Of a stretch of DNA of 64,000 nt, positions 49,761 through 59,719 are shown in pieces. A program made the position numbers and the translations under genes. Position 1 is the stretch's first letter. Every line of letters starts with the position of its first letter. This stretch comes from Methylococcaceae bacterium (GTDB taxonomy: Bacteria; Pseudomonadota; Gammaproteobacteria; Methylococcales; Methylomonadaceae), in NCBI GenBank assembly GCA_013140705.1, contig JABFSH010000016.1, positions 32,901 through 96,900 of the forward strand, read 5' to 3'. Below the pieces are notes generated by a model. The model was not told the DNA's origin and did no database searches. It saw only the letters and a list, made by a program, of their open reading frames with translations.

Positions 49761-51140
49761 CTAAATAACTTTTGAAAACTGTTGCTGCTTTTGCGTTAAA
49801 TAACGATCAAAAACCATACAGATATTGCGAATCAATAAACGTCCTGCCGACAACACTCGAATGCCGTCTGTTGATACCTTCAGCAAACCATCAGCCTGCA
49901 TGGGTGTCAGCCCCTGCAGTTCGCTGGCAAAATAATCAGAAAAGCGTATGCCGAATTGATTTTCAATCGTTGCAAACGTCAGTTCAAAGTGACAAATTAA
50001 TTGGGTAATCACGGCGCGGCGCACCTGGTCGTCGTCGTTTAAGTCAAAGCCTTTAAAGACCGGCAATTGATGTTGCTTGATCAATTGATCGTAGGCGTCC
50101 AGTTCCTTGACATTCTGGATATAGGCATTGCCAACACGTCCGATAGAGGTAATGCCGAAGCCGATCAGATCACAATCCGAATGCGTCGAATAACCTTGAA
50201 AGTTTCGATATAACTTGCCTTCGCGCTGTGCTATGGCAAGCTCGTCATCCGGTCTGGCAAAGTGATCCATGCCGATATAAACATAGCCCGCCTCGGTCAG
50301 TCGCTGTCCGACCATTTGCAGAATGGCCAGTTTATCGTTGGCAGAAGGCAAATCCGCTTCGTTGATTTGCCGCTGGGTTTTAAAGCGTGCCGGCATGTGG
50401 GCATAATTGAAGATTGAGAAGCGATCCGGTTGTGCCTCCAAAACGGTATTCAAGGTTTTTGAGAATGATTCAACCGTTTGCAGCGGCAGTCCGTAGATCA
50501 AATCCACATTGGTCGAACGAAAGCCTTCGGCGCGCGCATCATTCAAAACCCGAAAGGTTTGCTCTTGCGTTTGAATGCGATTGACTGCTTTCTGCACGTC
50601 AGGATCAAAATCCTGTAATCCCAGACTGATCCGGTTAAAACCCAATTCTCGCAACTGCCGGATGGTCTCGGGATGAGTCTCGCGTGGATCGACTTCAATC
50701 GAATATTCTCCTGAGTCATCGTTTTTTAACAAAAAATGCTCACGGGTAACCGTCATCAACCTTCGCATTTGCTCGGCACTTAAAAAGGTCGGTGTACCAC
50801 CACCCCAATGCAGTTGATTAACAACGCGCGAAGAATCAAACAAGTCTCCGAGCATGGCAATTTCCTGACACAAATTATCCAGATAGGGCTCTGCATGCTG
50901 GCGATTTTTTGTGACAATCTTATTACAGGCGCAATAAAAACAGACGGTATCGCAAAAAGGAATATGGAAATACAGCGATAAAGGGCCGCCAGCCGCATTG
51001 GATTTGGCTATATGCTCGCGGTAATCGCCTTCCGTAAAGCCATCGTGCAATTCCAGAGCGGTGGGATATGACGTATAACGCGGCCCCGCTTTGTCATAGC
51101 GATTAATCAGGTCTGTATCGAATTTGATCGATTGATCCAT
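49761..51140 (-). CDS. hemN: oxygen-independent coproporphyrinogen III dehydrogenase HemN
   Basis: HemN is a radical SAM enzyme that converts coproporphyrinogen III to protoporphyrinogen IX in heme synthesis at low oxygen. In the 459 residues, the cluster motif is C63-x3-C67-x2-C70 within PFCDTVCFYCACNK, followed by WGGGTPTFL. The start overlaps the ccmI stop (TAATG), linking heme supply to cytochrome c maturation. Confidence 0.97.
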   Translation of the reverse strand: MDQSIKFDTDLINRYDKAGPRYTSYPTALELHDGFTEGDYREHIAKSNAAGGPLSLYFHIPFCDTVCFYCACNKIVTKNRQHAEPYLDNLCQEIAMLGDLFDSSRVVNQLHWGGGTPTFLSAEQMRRLMTVTREHFLLKNDDSGEYSIEVDPRETHPETIRQLRELGFNRISLGLQDFDPDVQKAVNRIQTQEQTFRVLNDARAEGFRSTNVDLIYGLPLQTVESFSKTLNTVLEAQPDRFSIFNYAHMPARFKTQRQINEADLPSANDKLAILQMVGQRLTEAGYVYIGMDHFARPDDELAIAQREGKLYRNFQGYSTHSDCDLIGFGITSIGRVGNAYIQNVKELDAYDQLIKQHQLPVFKGFDLNDDDQVRRAVITQLICHFELTFATIENQFGIRFSDYFASELQGLTPMQADGLLKVSTDGIRVLSAGRLLIRNICMVFDRYLTQKQQQFSKVI

Positions 51141-52387
51141 TATTTAACGACACCGTTGATTATTATTTTATGCGGGCGGGAGTCGGATAAAGCCACCTGC
51201 TCTAGCGAACCCAGCAAATCACCCGGTTGGGCCATCGCATTTCCGGACTTGGAGATACGTGCCAGCAATTTTACCTGGCTAAAATTGGATAATTTCATGG
51301 CCGGCATCATCGCCATCGTGTCATCCAGACTAACCGATAAAGGTAAATCTGAAACCTGCTTACGAACAATCGCCAAAGGCATCTTGGGGCCGGTTAAGGC
51401 TTGCGCATAGATAAAAACGGTATCGCCCGGATTGACCGATTTCTGTAACTCGGGCGTCAGACTGACTTCAACCGCAATATTAACTCCGGACGTATTTTCG
51501 GATTTTGTCACTTCTGATTGAGCCGGGCCAGTGTTCGCCGGACCACCCATATCGGCTATTACGCCCTGGATCTGCTTCTGGGCATCAGAACCTGGCGGCA
51601 ACAAAGTTTCGAGCTTGCGCCACAATTGCACGGCACCTTGAGGATTGTTTTGTTGTACTTTTAGCAAGCCACCCAACCACAAGGCATTCATGTTTTCAGG
51701 TTCCAAAGCCAACGACTTTTCAATTAGCTCGGCAGACTTACCCAATAAACTTTGATTATTGGCAAAAGCGAGGGATTCTGCATAAAGCAGCATAATTTCA
51801 GCTTTATCGCCTAACAAGCGATAGGCATTGGCAAAGGCATCAACCGCTTTAGGGAATTGCTCCAGTTGTTGATAAGAACGCCCTAACATGACCCAGCCTT
51901 TTGCATCATCCGGATTACTCTTCAGGCGCTCCGCCAGACCTTCTACCATTTTGTTAATATCAGCTGCACTCGGTGCTTCAGGATCAGCTTTGGCCAATTC
52001 TTCTGTATGGCTAATGGCTGGAATATTGCCGAGCGTAAAATACAGCAAGCCCGCAGCAAGTGGTATCATCACGGCAAGCACAGTTACCGCCCAACGTCCT
52101 TCAGAACGCGATACCGCGACGTGACTAATGATGTCGAGATCATCACTCAAGGCCAGTTCCAGTTCCGCAAATTGCTCGTCATATTGCGACTGCGTTAATG
52201 CACCTGCCTGATGCTGCTCTTTAAGTTCAGCCAGTCTATGCCTGGCGATCAGAATATTGCGTTGATCCTGATCATCTGGCAAATTTGCAACGGTTGCAAC
52301 CGGATACCTGCGCCACAAAGGCGGCAATATAAACGCAAACGCAATCAGAACCAGAAAGCTGGCAATGGAAAAAAATAAGATGTTCAA
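51140..52387 (-). CDS. ccmI: cytochrome c maturation protein CcmI
   Basis: CcmI holds apocytochrome c for heme ligation. Two membrane helices (~2-20 and ~97-117) flank a cytoplasmic loop with the conserved AELKEQHQAGALTQSQYDEQ stretch. TPR repeats cover ~155-270 and a periplasmic domain follows (~300-415). It overlaps ccmH by ATGA and hemN by TAATG. Confidence 0.95.
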   Translation of the reverse strand: MNILFFSIASFLVLIAFAFILPPLWRRYPVATVANLPDDQDQRNILIARHRLAELKEQHQAGALTQSQYDEQFAELELALSDDLDIISHVAVSRSEGRWAVTVLAVMIPLAAGLLYFTLGNIPAISHTEELAKADPEAPSAADINKMVEGLAERLKSNPDDAKGWVMLGRSYQQLEQFPKAVDAFANAYRLLGDKAEIMLLYAESLAFANNQSLLGKSAELIEKSLALEPENMNALWLGGLLKVQQNNPQGAVQLWRKLETLLPPGSDAQKQIQGVIADMGGPANTGPAQSEVTKSENTSGVNIAVEVSLTPELQKSVNPGDTVFIYAQALTGPKMPLAIVRKQVSDLPLSVSLDDTMAMMPAMKLSNFSQVKLLARISKSGNAMAQPGDLLGSLEQVALSDSRPHKIIINGVVK

Positions 52388-52860
52388 AATGTGTCGCCTT
52401 TTTTGTTTTGTCCGCTCTTTTCTAAAAGCAGGCTGCGAATTTTTCGCTCTTTTTCAGCGCTGAAAATCGTCTTAGCGGCAGATTGTTTACGCCGGATGTA
52501 AAAAAAGATAACAATCAGGCCAATTAACAAGAATGCTGCCGGCCCCAGCCATAGCAAACCTGTTTTAGTTTTAAACGGCGGCTTGTACAAGACAAAATCA
52601 CCGTAGCGATCGGTCATAAAACGAACAATGTCTTCCTTGCTTTTCCCTTGTTGCAGCATTTCAGAAACTTGTCTTCGCAAATCATCGGCCAGTTCGGCAT
52701 TGGAGTCTGCAATGGTCTGGTTTTGGCATACCAGACAACGTAATTCCGTAATCAGGCTCTCATAGGTTTCCTGCATTTCAGGCGTCGGCAGTTGCCGATA
52801 ATCTACCGCAAAACAGAAAGTGGACAGCGTAAATAAAAACAGTACCAGTAAACGCTTCAT
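52384..52860 (-). CDS. ccmH: cytochrome c maturation protein CcmH
   Basis: CcmH reduces the apocytochrome CxxCH thiols. The 158-residue protein has a signal peptide, the active motif LRCLVCQNQTI (~41-51) and one membrane helix (~105-123). Only the short CcmL-like half is present; the TPR half is the separate CcmI. It overlaps both neighbours. Confidence 0.97.
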   Translation of the reverse strand: MKRLLVLFLFTLSTFCFAVDYRQLPTPEMQETYESLITELRCLVCQNQTIADSNAELADDLRRQVSEMLQQGKSKEDIVRFMTDRYGDFVLYKPPFKTKTGLLWLGPAAFLLIGLIVIFFYIRRKQSAAKTIFSAEKERKIRSLLLEKSGQNKKGDTF

Positions 52861-53393
52861 TCGGATTCAGCTTGTAATTGAGAAAGTAACGGCAAAAAGA
52901 TTTGTTGCACATCGTCAGCAGAAACCGGCCCGGTGTGCTTGTAGCGAATCAGACCTTTCTTATCGATAACAAAGGTCTCCGGAACACCATAAACACCCCA
53001 GTCTATACCAATGCGACCCTCCCGATCCATAACGCTGACGTTATAGGGGTTGCCTAAATTTTGCAGCCAGTTTTTCGCATCGCTGGGCTCGTCTTTGTAA
53101 TTCAAGCCTACAATTACGGCGGCCTGCTGTTGCTGAGCCAGGGCATTCAGTATTGCGTGCTCGGCACGACAGGAAACGCACCAGGAAGCCCACACATTAA
53201 ACAGCCAAACCTTACCTTTTAAATCATTGGGCGACAACTTTTCTTCAGGCGAATCAAGCTTTGCGGCGGAAAACGTCGGAGCTGGTTTATTAATAAACGG
53301 CGATGGAATATCACCGGGTTTAAGATTTAATCCCAGGGCCAAAAAAACGGCCATGATGATGAATAAGGCGAGGGGGATAATAAATTTCAACAC
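52857..53393 (-). CDS. ccmG: thiol:disulfide interchange protein CcmG/DsbE
   Basis: A periplasmic, membrane-anchored thioredoxin-fold protein that passes electrons to the heme ligation complex. The 178 residues have an N-terminal anchor (~4-22), WASWCVSCRAEH with the CxxC active site (~69-80), and YGVPETFVIDKKG with the cis-proline. It lies between ccmF and ccmH. Confidence 0.97.
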   Translation of the reverse strand: MLKFIIPLALFIIMAVFLALGLNLKPGDIPSPFINKPAPTFSAAKLDSPEEKLSPNDLKGKVWLFNVWASWCVSCRAEHAILNALAQQQQAAVIVGLNYKDEPSDAKNWLQNLGNPYNVSVMDREGRIGIDWGVYGVPETFVIDKKGLIRYKHTGPVSADDVQQIFLPLLSQLQAESE

Positions 53394-53405
53394 ATCGACA
53401 CCCGA

Positions 53406-55346
53406 TTAGTTTTTTGCAACCGCAATACGATACCGCCTGTCACAAGCAGCACATAAGCCGCCCACTGCCATGAAAATGGCACCCAACCAAATCCAGCGGA
53501 TAAACGATTTATAATAAATTCTGAGGCTCCACGCGCCTTGATCACCCAGAGGTTCACCGATGGCTACGAATAAATCTCGGAACAAGCCGGCGTCAATAGC
53601 TGCTTCCGTCATTGGCATTTTCTGGACCTGATAAACCCTTTTTTGCGGCTCCAGTTGCGCTACTTCCTTGCCATTATGGGTAACCGTAACAAAAGCCTGA
53701 CTCGCTGTGTAGTTGGGGCCTTTCGTCTGTTTTACGCCGTTAAACTGAAAAATATAGCCGGACATATCGACGGCATCACTGGGCGATAAACGAATATCTT
53801 TTTCAACGCTATATACACTGGTTAATGTAATGCCGACCACAAATACGGCAATACCAAAATGGGCAATTGTCATGCCATAAAAACCGGCAGGTACGCTTTT
53901 CAAACGTTCCCAGGAAATCCCCTGCGACCCCATGCGGTCTAAAAATGCCAACACCGTGCTTGCGATTGTCCACAATGCCAGCGTAAGACCCAGCGCTGCT
54001 GCCCAGGAGTAATTGCGCATCAACAATGGAATCAGCAGACCAACGATGGCACAACCGACGGCAATCCAACGTACTCGTAGCGCAATCCCTGACAATTGAT
54101 CTCTTTTCCAGCGCAACAACATGCCCAATCCGACTGCAATCGTCAAAGGGGCCATCAACGGGATGAATACGGCATTAAAGTAGGGAGGGCCCACCGAGAT
54201 TTTGCCAAGACCCAAGGCATCTATCACCAACGGATACAAGGTACCCAATAATATGCTGGACGCGGTAACCACCAACAGAACATTGTTAATCAGAATGACC
54301 GTTTCTCTGGAGACCAGTTCAAACGTGGCGCTACTCTTCACAAAAGGTGCCCTGACGGCATACAATAATAATGAGCCTCCGACAACAACGGCCAGGAATA
54401 TCAGAATAAACACACCTCTGGCTGGATCGCTGGCAAAAGCATGCACAGATGTCAGTACCCCTGAACGAACCAGGAAAGTCCCGAGCAAACTTAAAGAAAA
54501 CGCAAAAATGGCCAGCAAAACCGTCCAGGTTTTAAACACCCCTCGTTTTTCAGTCGCTGCCAAGGAATGAAGCAAGGCTGTACCGACCAACCAAGGCATA
54601 AACGAGGCATTTTCGACAGGATCCCAAAACCACCAGCCGCCCCAGCCCAGTTCGTAATAGGCCCACCAGCTTCCCAAGGCAATCCCGAGAGTCAGGAACA
54701 TCCAGGCGACATTCGTCCACGGCCTGGACCAGCGTGCCCACGCAGCATCAATACGACCTTCCAGTAAGGCGGCAATGGCAAATGCAAAGGCAACCGAAAA
54801 GCCGACATAGCCCATATACAGCATCGGTGGATGAATCGCAAGCCCGGGATCCTGCAATAAAGGATTCAAGTCACGACCTTCGAGCGGTGCAGGAAAAAGA
54901 CGCTCAAACGGATTGGAGGTCAGCAATAAAAACAGTAGAAAGCCCACCGATACAAGACCCATGACGCCCAACACTCTGGCAACCGTGGCTTCAGGGATAC
55001 TTTGACTAAAGCGCGCAACCAATCCCGTCCAGCAGGACAAAACCAGGGCCCACAATAACAATGAGCCTTCATGCGCGCCCCACACGCCGGAAATCAAATA
55101 GATAAATGGCAGTGCAGTATTTGAATTCGTGGCAATGTATTTCACTGAAAAATCATGCGAAATACAGCTATATGTTAAACAGCCATACGCCAGTGCGATA
55201 AACAGCAATTGGGCATATGCGGCGGGCCGGGCCACCGCGATCCAGCCTGCTTGCGAACGGAAAGCACCAATGATGGGCAATGTTCCCAGAACAAATGCCA
55301 TACATAAGGCGAGAATCAATAAAAAATGTCCGAGTTCTGGAATCAT
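53406..55346 (-). CDS. ccmF: heme lyase subunit CcmF
   Basis: CcmF joins heme to apocytochrome c together with CcmH and CcmI. The 646-residue membrane protein has many helices and the WWD domain motif GWGGWWFWDPVENASFMPWL (~233-252) that binds heme. Its start overlaps the ccmE stop. Confidence 0.98.
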   Translation of the reverse strand: MIPELGHFLLILALCMAFVLGTLPIIGAFRSQAGWIAVARPAAYAQLLFIALAYGCLTYSCISHDFSVKYIATNSNTALPFIYLISGVWGAHEGSLLLWALVLSCWTGLVARFSQSIPEATVARVLGVMGLVSVGFLLFLLLTSNPFERLFPAPLEGRDLNPLLQDPGLAIHPPMLYMGYVGFSVAFAFAIAALLEGRIDAAWARWSRPWTNVAWMFLTLGIALGSWWAYYELGWGGWWFWDPVENASFMPWLVGTALLHSLAATEKRGVFKTWTVLLAIFAFSLSLLGTFLVRSGVLTSVHAFASDPARGVFILIFLAVVVGGSLLLYAVRAPFVKSSATFELVSRETVILINNVLLVVTASSILLGTLYPLVIDALGLGKISVGPPYFNAVFIPLMAPLTIAVGLGMLLRWKRDQLSGIALRVRWIAVGCAIVGLLIPLLMRNYSWAAALGLTLALWTIASTVLAFLDRMGSQGISWERLKSVPAGFYGMTIAHFGIAVFVVGITLTSVYSVEKDIRLSPSDAVDMSGYIFQFNGVKQTKGPNYTASQAFVTVTHNGKEVAQLEPQKRVYQVQKMPMTEAAIDAGLFRDLFVAIGEPLGDQGAWSLRIYYKSFIRWIWLGAIFMAVGGLCAACDRRYRIAVAKN

Positions 55347-55795
55347 TATTCTTGACCTGTTACAGAGGCTTTCTGAGGTGTCTTTAAACTATCCTTGACT
55401 TCAGGCGGCATATAGTTTTCATCGTGTTTGGCGAGCACTTCTTCAGCAATGAAGACGCCTTGTGAATTCAACTTGCCATTTCCGACAATGCCCTGGCCTT
55501 CCCTGAACAAATCAGGCAAGATGCCCGTGTATTCGACAGTCACTTCCTTATTGAAATCCGACAACTTAAAACGCACCATCATGCCGTTGCCGGGTCGCTC
55601 TACCGATCCTTTAATGACCATGCCGCCCAAGCGAAACCGGGCATCTTTCGGTGCTTTCCCTTCAGCCACATCGGTCGTTGAAAAAAAGTACATCAAATTT
55701 TCATTGAATGACTTGAGGGCGAAACTGACCGCTATCCCAGCACCCAGCACCATCAAGGTAATTAGAATCAAACGCTGTTTACGAGCAGTTTTCAT
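55346..55795 (-). CDS. ccmE: heme chaperone CcmE
   Basis: CcmE carries heme covalently through a histidine in the periplasm. The 149 residues have one N-terminal anchor (~8-26), an OB-fold domain with FRLGGMVIKGSVER, and the heme-binding H-D-E-N-Y motif (AKHDENYMPPEV, ~120-131). Confidence 0.97.
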   Translation of the reverse strand: MKTARKQRLILITLMVLGAGIAVSFALKSFNENLMYFFSTTDVAEGKAPKDARFRLGGMVIKGSVERPGNGMMVRFKLSDFNKEVTVEYTGILPDLFREGQGIVGNGKLNSQGVFIAEEVLAKHDENYMPPEVKDSLKTPQKASVTGQE

Positions 55796-55798
55796 AGC

Positions 55799-55954
55799 TT
55801 ACCGTTTTTGTTTTAAAGCCTGTTGTCTTAAGAATTGTTTTCTTTGAAAAACCGGAACAACGATATTGACGACCAGGACAATCAGCGTCAAACCATACGA
55901 TGTCCAAACAAAGAAAGCATAACCACCCATTGCAAAAAATTCTTGCATGCTCAT
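55799..55954 (-). CDS. ccmD: heme exporter accessory protein CcmD
   Basis: A 51-residue single-pass protein that helps release heme-loaded CcmE from CcmABC. ATG 55954 overlaps the ccmC stop (ATGA). The sequence starts MSMQEFFAMGGYAFFVWTSYG, typical for CcmD, with one helix and a basic tail. A longer frame adds 11 residues that belong to ccmC. Confidence 0.9.
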   Translation of the reverse strand: MSMQEFFAMGGYAFFVWTSYGLTLIVLVVNIVVPVFQRKQFLRQQALKQKR

Positions 55955-56715
55955 TGATCGTTCTCCGATACCATCGTCTTGACCCATTGAGAATTGCGTT
56001 CACGTGTGAGCAATTCGATACGGGCCCTCTGGATAACAGCGATGAGGTAATAAAATTTGAATGCCAGAGCCATCAGTAACAAGGGAATCAGCATACTGAC
56101 ATGTATGGAAGGTTTATCCATTTTTGTGACTGTCGGTCCCTGATGCAATGTATTCCACCAGACAACCGAATAATGAATGATCGGTATGTTGACGACCCCG
56201 ACTAACGCCAGAATTGCAACCGCTTTTGATGCCATCCGTTTATCGTCTATTGCACCATAGAGACCAATAACCCCTAAATACAAAAACAATAAAATCAATT
56301 CGGAGGTTAAACGGGCATCCCAAACCCACCAGGTTCCCCACATGGGTTTGCCCCATAACGAACCGGTGACTAATGCGATGAACGTAAAACAGGCCCCAAC
56401 AGAAGCACTGCTGATGGACATTATTTCCGCAAGTTTTATCCGCCAGATCAGGCCTATGGCACCTGTAACTGCCATAACCATATAGATAAATAAAGACATC
56501 CAGGCACTGGGCACGTGAATGTAGATGATACGATAACTGTCACCTTGCTGATAATCAGGAGGCGCCAGATAGAGTCCGCCATAAAGCCCGGGCAGAAGCA
56601 ATAACAGAAAAATGATCACTAACCATGGCATTAATCGCTCAGTAAATGCGTAAAAATGGGGCGGTGAAGCCATGCGGTGAAAAAAACGAACAACGGAATC
56701 TGGAACTAAAAACAT
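55951..56715 (-). CDS. ccmC: heme transporter subunit CcmC
   Basis: CcmC presents heme to CcmE in the periplasm. ATG 56715 gives 254 residues, aligned with the normal start before FFHRMASPPHFY; a GTG 14 codons earlier is possible. Six helices and the WWD motif WGTWWVWDARLTSELIL (~125-141) are visible. ccmA and ccmB, usually just upstream, are absent here. Confidence 0.96.
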   Translation of the reverse strand: MFLVPDSVVRFFHRMASPPHFYAFTERLMPWLVIIFLLLLLPGLYGGLYLAPPDYQQGDSYRIIYIHVPSAWMSLFIYMVMAVTGAIGLIWRIKLAEIMSISSASVGACFTFIALVTGSLWGKPMWGTWWVWDARLTSELILLFLYLGVIGLYGAIDDKRMASKAVAILALVGVVNIPIIHYSVVWWNTLHQGPTVTKMDKPSIHVSMLIPLLLMALAFKFYYLIAVIQRARIELLTRERNSQWVKTMVSENDQ

Positions 56716-57105
56716 GATAGGCAGGGAAAATTTAAAAGAGTTCAATGCACAGAACACTGAAACATTCTATACATCTTAAGTTTAGAGTCTTAAGTCAGCC
56801 TTTACAAGAGCAAGAGATGCAACTGCGCACAATCAAATGAGACGGCACTTCATTAAAATCAAATGATTCGTCGTTCCTAGTCATTTTAGAAGCATCAAAA
56901 ACTGTTCGACCTCAGGTGAATCGTTGAAAAACATCGTATTAACGGCTTGATCAGCGCTTTTGAAATTTTCATTCCCAAAGGACCTAATAAAATTTCTACG
57001 CTGGCCGACAAGAGCCACTTCATCAATGAGTTAATCTGTTGGATATTTCTTATTTTATCGCCTGACATGACGCCTGAAATATCGACAGTGAATTATATCC
57101 GATAA

Positions 57106-57270
57106 TCAAGCATCGCTTTGATCCAGTTCTCTATATAAATCTTCCCGAAAAAACGATTCAACGGTTTTTTTGGTCAACCTGGAATTGATACATTTTGCAT
57201 CAATGCTTGATTCAATGGCCGAGACCCCATAGCAGGTACCATTCTGTCGTTTAGACAACAAGAAAAACAC
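57106..57270 (-). CDS. possible short ORF, maybe a decayed gene
   Basis: Starting at GTG 57270, a 54-residue frame (with TYGVSAIE-like and TKKTVESFFREDLYRELDQ text) has protein-like composition. A second frame on the same strand at about 56876-57030 (LVGQRRNFIRSFGNENFK ... DSPEVEQFLMLLK) also reads like coding sequence and ends in a stop. They may be two pieces of one decayed gene lying where ccmAB or another gene once stood. No family was recognised. The rest of 56758-57272 is empty. Confidence 0.25.
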   Translation of the reverse strand: MFFLLSKRQNGTCYGVSAIESSIDAKCINSRLTKKTVESFFREDLYRELDQSDA

Positions 57271-57272
57271 TG

Positions 57273-58151
57273 TTATCTGACCAACGCTAAAACAGTCTTC
57301 GCAATTAACAAATCAAGATGAATGCATGATGTTGGATGGTCAATACTGTCCGTACTCCAGAGCCCCCGAACGCCTGCTTGCAAAATATGCGCTTCCGCAT
57401 CTCCGCAAAATAGCGCATGCGTCACGACGGCATAAGTCTCTTTATTGCCCGCCGCTTGAAGTTGTCGAACGGTTCCGGCTAAAGTACGACCGGTACTTGC
57501 CATATCGTCAATGATGACAACCGGCATTTCGCTAAAACTACGGTTCGGCAGTGAAATTTCGACTAGTCTGTCACCCCGTCTTTGCTTCTCAGCGATTGCA
57601 TAATCAAAACCGATTTTCTCGGCGATAGCGGCAACCCATTGTTCCGACTCACTATCCGGTCCCAATAATAATGCATGCACCAGCTTTTTTTGCAAGAAAA
57701 ACCCGATTTCATCTGCCGCCGTCAGGCTAATGGCATTTTTTATGGGAATCGCCTGATTCAACGTTGAAATACGGTGCAAATGGGGATCGACGGTAATGAC
57801 ATCATCAAACAAGTCGGCCAGCAGTTTTCCGATAATGCGCTGACTCACCGCTTCGCCCGGCTGGTTGGCAATATCCTGGCGCATGTAACACAAGTAAGGT
57901 GCTATTAAAGTAATGCGTTTGACACCTAGCTGGCGGGCCGTCGTCGCACAAAGCAGCAATTCAATCAACTTGTCATTGGGCTGGTTAAGACTACGACAGA
58001 TGATAACGTGCGCCGGCAAGGATGGCGGCAAACGGATCAGACTCTCACCATCAGGAAAACGATGCAACACTACCTCAAGCAACGGTACATTCAGACTGCT
58101 TGCCAGCCGTTGCGCCTGTTTGAGATAGTCTGGAAAGGTCAAGATCAGCAT
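57273..58151 (-). CDS. prs: ribose-phosphate pyrophosphokinase-like protein
   Basis: PRPP synthetases make the activated ribose used for nucleotides. The 292-residue protein starts MLILTFPDYLKQA at ATG 58151 (a TTG 8 codons earlier overlaps the upstream stop). The PRPP-binding loop is IIDDMASTGRTL (~205-216), and DPHLHR (~124-129) fits the ATP region. It is shorter than canonical Prs and belongs to a divergent, archaeal-like branch. Coupling with the AMP phosphorylase-like gene suggests that it works with ribose phosphates released from nucleotides. Confidence 0.85.
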   Translation of the reverse strand: MLILTFPDYLKQAQRLASSLNVPLLEVVLHRFPDGESLIRLPPSLPAHVIICRSLNQPNDKLIELLLCATTARQLGVKRITLIAPYLCYMRQDIANQPGEAVSQRIIGKLLADLFDDVITVDPHLHRISTLNQAIPIKNAISLTAADEIGFFLQKKLVHALLLGPDSESEQWVAAIAEKIGFDYAIAEKQRRGDRLVEISLPNRSFSEMPVVIIDDMASTGRTLAGTVRQLQAAGNKETYAVVTHALFCGDAEAHILQAGVRGLWSTDSIDHPTSCIHLDLLIAKTVLALVR

Positions 58152-58171
58152 CGGTGGTCGCTCACTTTGAA

Positions 58172-59719
58172 TCAAAACTCAATCAATGATTTAAGGATTT
58201 GTTCATCGCAACCGATAGTATAGCCGCTATCCTGCCGCGCCAAGTGCTGAGCAAACTGGAAATCGGCAGGGAACTCGGCATGAATTCGGTATAACACCTC
58301 GCCCTTCCTGACCGGACTTCCCAGTTTTTTCAACAAATCAACACCCGCCTTTTTCAGCATCGGCGCACCGGCCATGCGGGCGATTTTTGCCATTTGGAAG
58401 TTATCGATATGAGTCACCACTCCATCGCTGACAGCCATTATTTCGTGACACAGTTGACCAGGATGCAAATCCAGCGTTTTCGCGCCTTGGGCGTTGATAA
58501 ATGCATTCATTTTGACCCAGGCCCGGCCGGACTCAAGAATGTCTCTGGCAATCGCATAGCCTTGACCGCCCCGGACATCCGGATCAAACTCAAGAATTCT
58601 GCCCGCCAGTTGTAATGATTTTTGGCGTAAATCGGCGGGCGCTTCAGGATCATTTTGCAACACCTGCATCACATCGCGCGCTTCCAGAACGGGGCCTATG
58701 CCGTGCCCTACCGGTTGGCGACCATCGGTAATCATGACTTCCAAATGAAGATTGAGCCGGTCACCGACAAATTCAAATAATTTGCGCAAAGCCAGAGCCT
58801 GGCGCATTTGTCGGACTTTTGCGGTGGGACCCACCGGAATATCAACTATCAGGTGTGTAGAGCCCGCGGCCAGTTTTTTGGATAAGATGGACGCCACCAT
58901 TTGTCCTTGCGAATCAATGCCGAGCGGCCGTTCGACAGCAATAAGCATATCATCGACGGGCGCAAGCTTGGCTGTACCACCCCAGGCCAGACAGCCGCGC
59001 TCACGGCGCACGATGTCGTTTAACTGATCCGGGGTCAAATTGACCTCCGCCAATACTTCCATCGTATCTGCTGTTCCGGCTGGTGATGTGATGGCTCTGC
59101 TGGATGTTTTCGGTATCAACATGCCATGAGCCGCGACGATGGGCACCACCAGCATCGACGTCCGATTTCCGGGAATGCCACCGATGCAATGCTTATCGGC
59201 AACCAGTGCTTCGTGCCAGTTCATGCGATCGCCGGAATCCAGCATGGCGCGGGTCAGAAACAATAACTCGTCGCGGTCAAGATTATTTTGCCCGGTAGCC
59301 ACGAGAAAGGCCGCCATTTCCATTTTTGAATAACGTGCATCGACAATATCGGCCGTGATACTGTTAAAGTCATTCTGATCCAGCCGTTCGCCGTTAATTT
59401 TACGTCTTACCGCATCCATCGACTTGGGCGGTTCGGCGTGATTGACGGTAACCAGGCTGCCTTCAGCAACATTCAATTGTTTAAATGCCTGTTCGGACAA
59501 ACCCAATTCACAGGCCTGTACGATGGAGGTATCATCAACGACATTGAGGACGGCCAGCACTTTGGCACCATTGGTGCTTACCTGGATTTTGGAAAGAGCC
59601 TGAAAGCCCTCGGCACGGTATATGCTGCAATCTCGATGCAGATAGGCGACATTTTCATGATAGGTATCGATAGCAATACGGCGTATTTTCAGGGTATCGT
59701 TAGCCATCTCTTGATCCAT
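58172..59719 (-). CDS. AMP phosphorylase / thymidine phosphorylase-family protein
   Basis: A 515-residue protein with an extra ~85-residue N-terminal domain followed by a nucleoside phosphorylase type II fold. The core motifs are [13 protein letters not shown] (~167-179) and [20 protein letters not shown] (~203-222), which match archaeal AMP phosphorylases. Those enzymes release ribose-1,5-bisphosphate from nucleoside monophosphates. The pair with a PRPP synthetase suggests ribose salvage. It starts right after the pmbA stop. True substrate, AMP or thymidine, cannot be decided from the sequence. Confidence 0.88.
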   Translation of the reverse strand: MDQEMANDTLKIRRIAIDTYHENVAYLHRDCSIYRAEGFQALSKIQVSTNGAKVLAVLNVVDDTSIVQACELGLSEQAFKQLNVAEGSLVTVNHAEPPKSMDAVRRKINGERLDQNDFNSITADIVDARYSKMEMAAFLVATGQNNLDRDELLFLTRAMLDSGDRMNWHEALVADKHCIGGIPGNRTSMLVVPIVAAHGMLIPKTSSRAITSPAGTADTMEVLAEVNLTPDQLNDIVRRERGCLAWGGTAKLAPVDDMLIAVERPLGIDSQGQMVASILSKKLAAGSTHLIVDIPVGPTAKVRQMRQALALRKLFEFVGDRLNLHLEVMITDGRQPVGHGIGPVLEARDVMQVLQNDPEAPADLRQKSLQLAGRILEFDPDVRGGQGYAIARDILESGRAWVKMNAFINAQGAKTLDLHPGQLCHEIMAVSDGVVTHIDNFQMAKIARMAGAPMLKKAGVDLLKKLGSPVRKGEVLYRIHAEFPADFQFAQHLARQDSGYTIGCDEQILKSLIEF

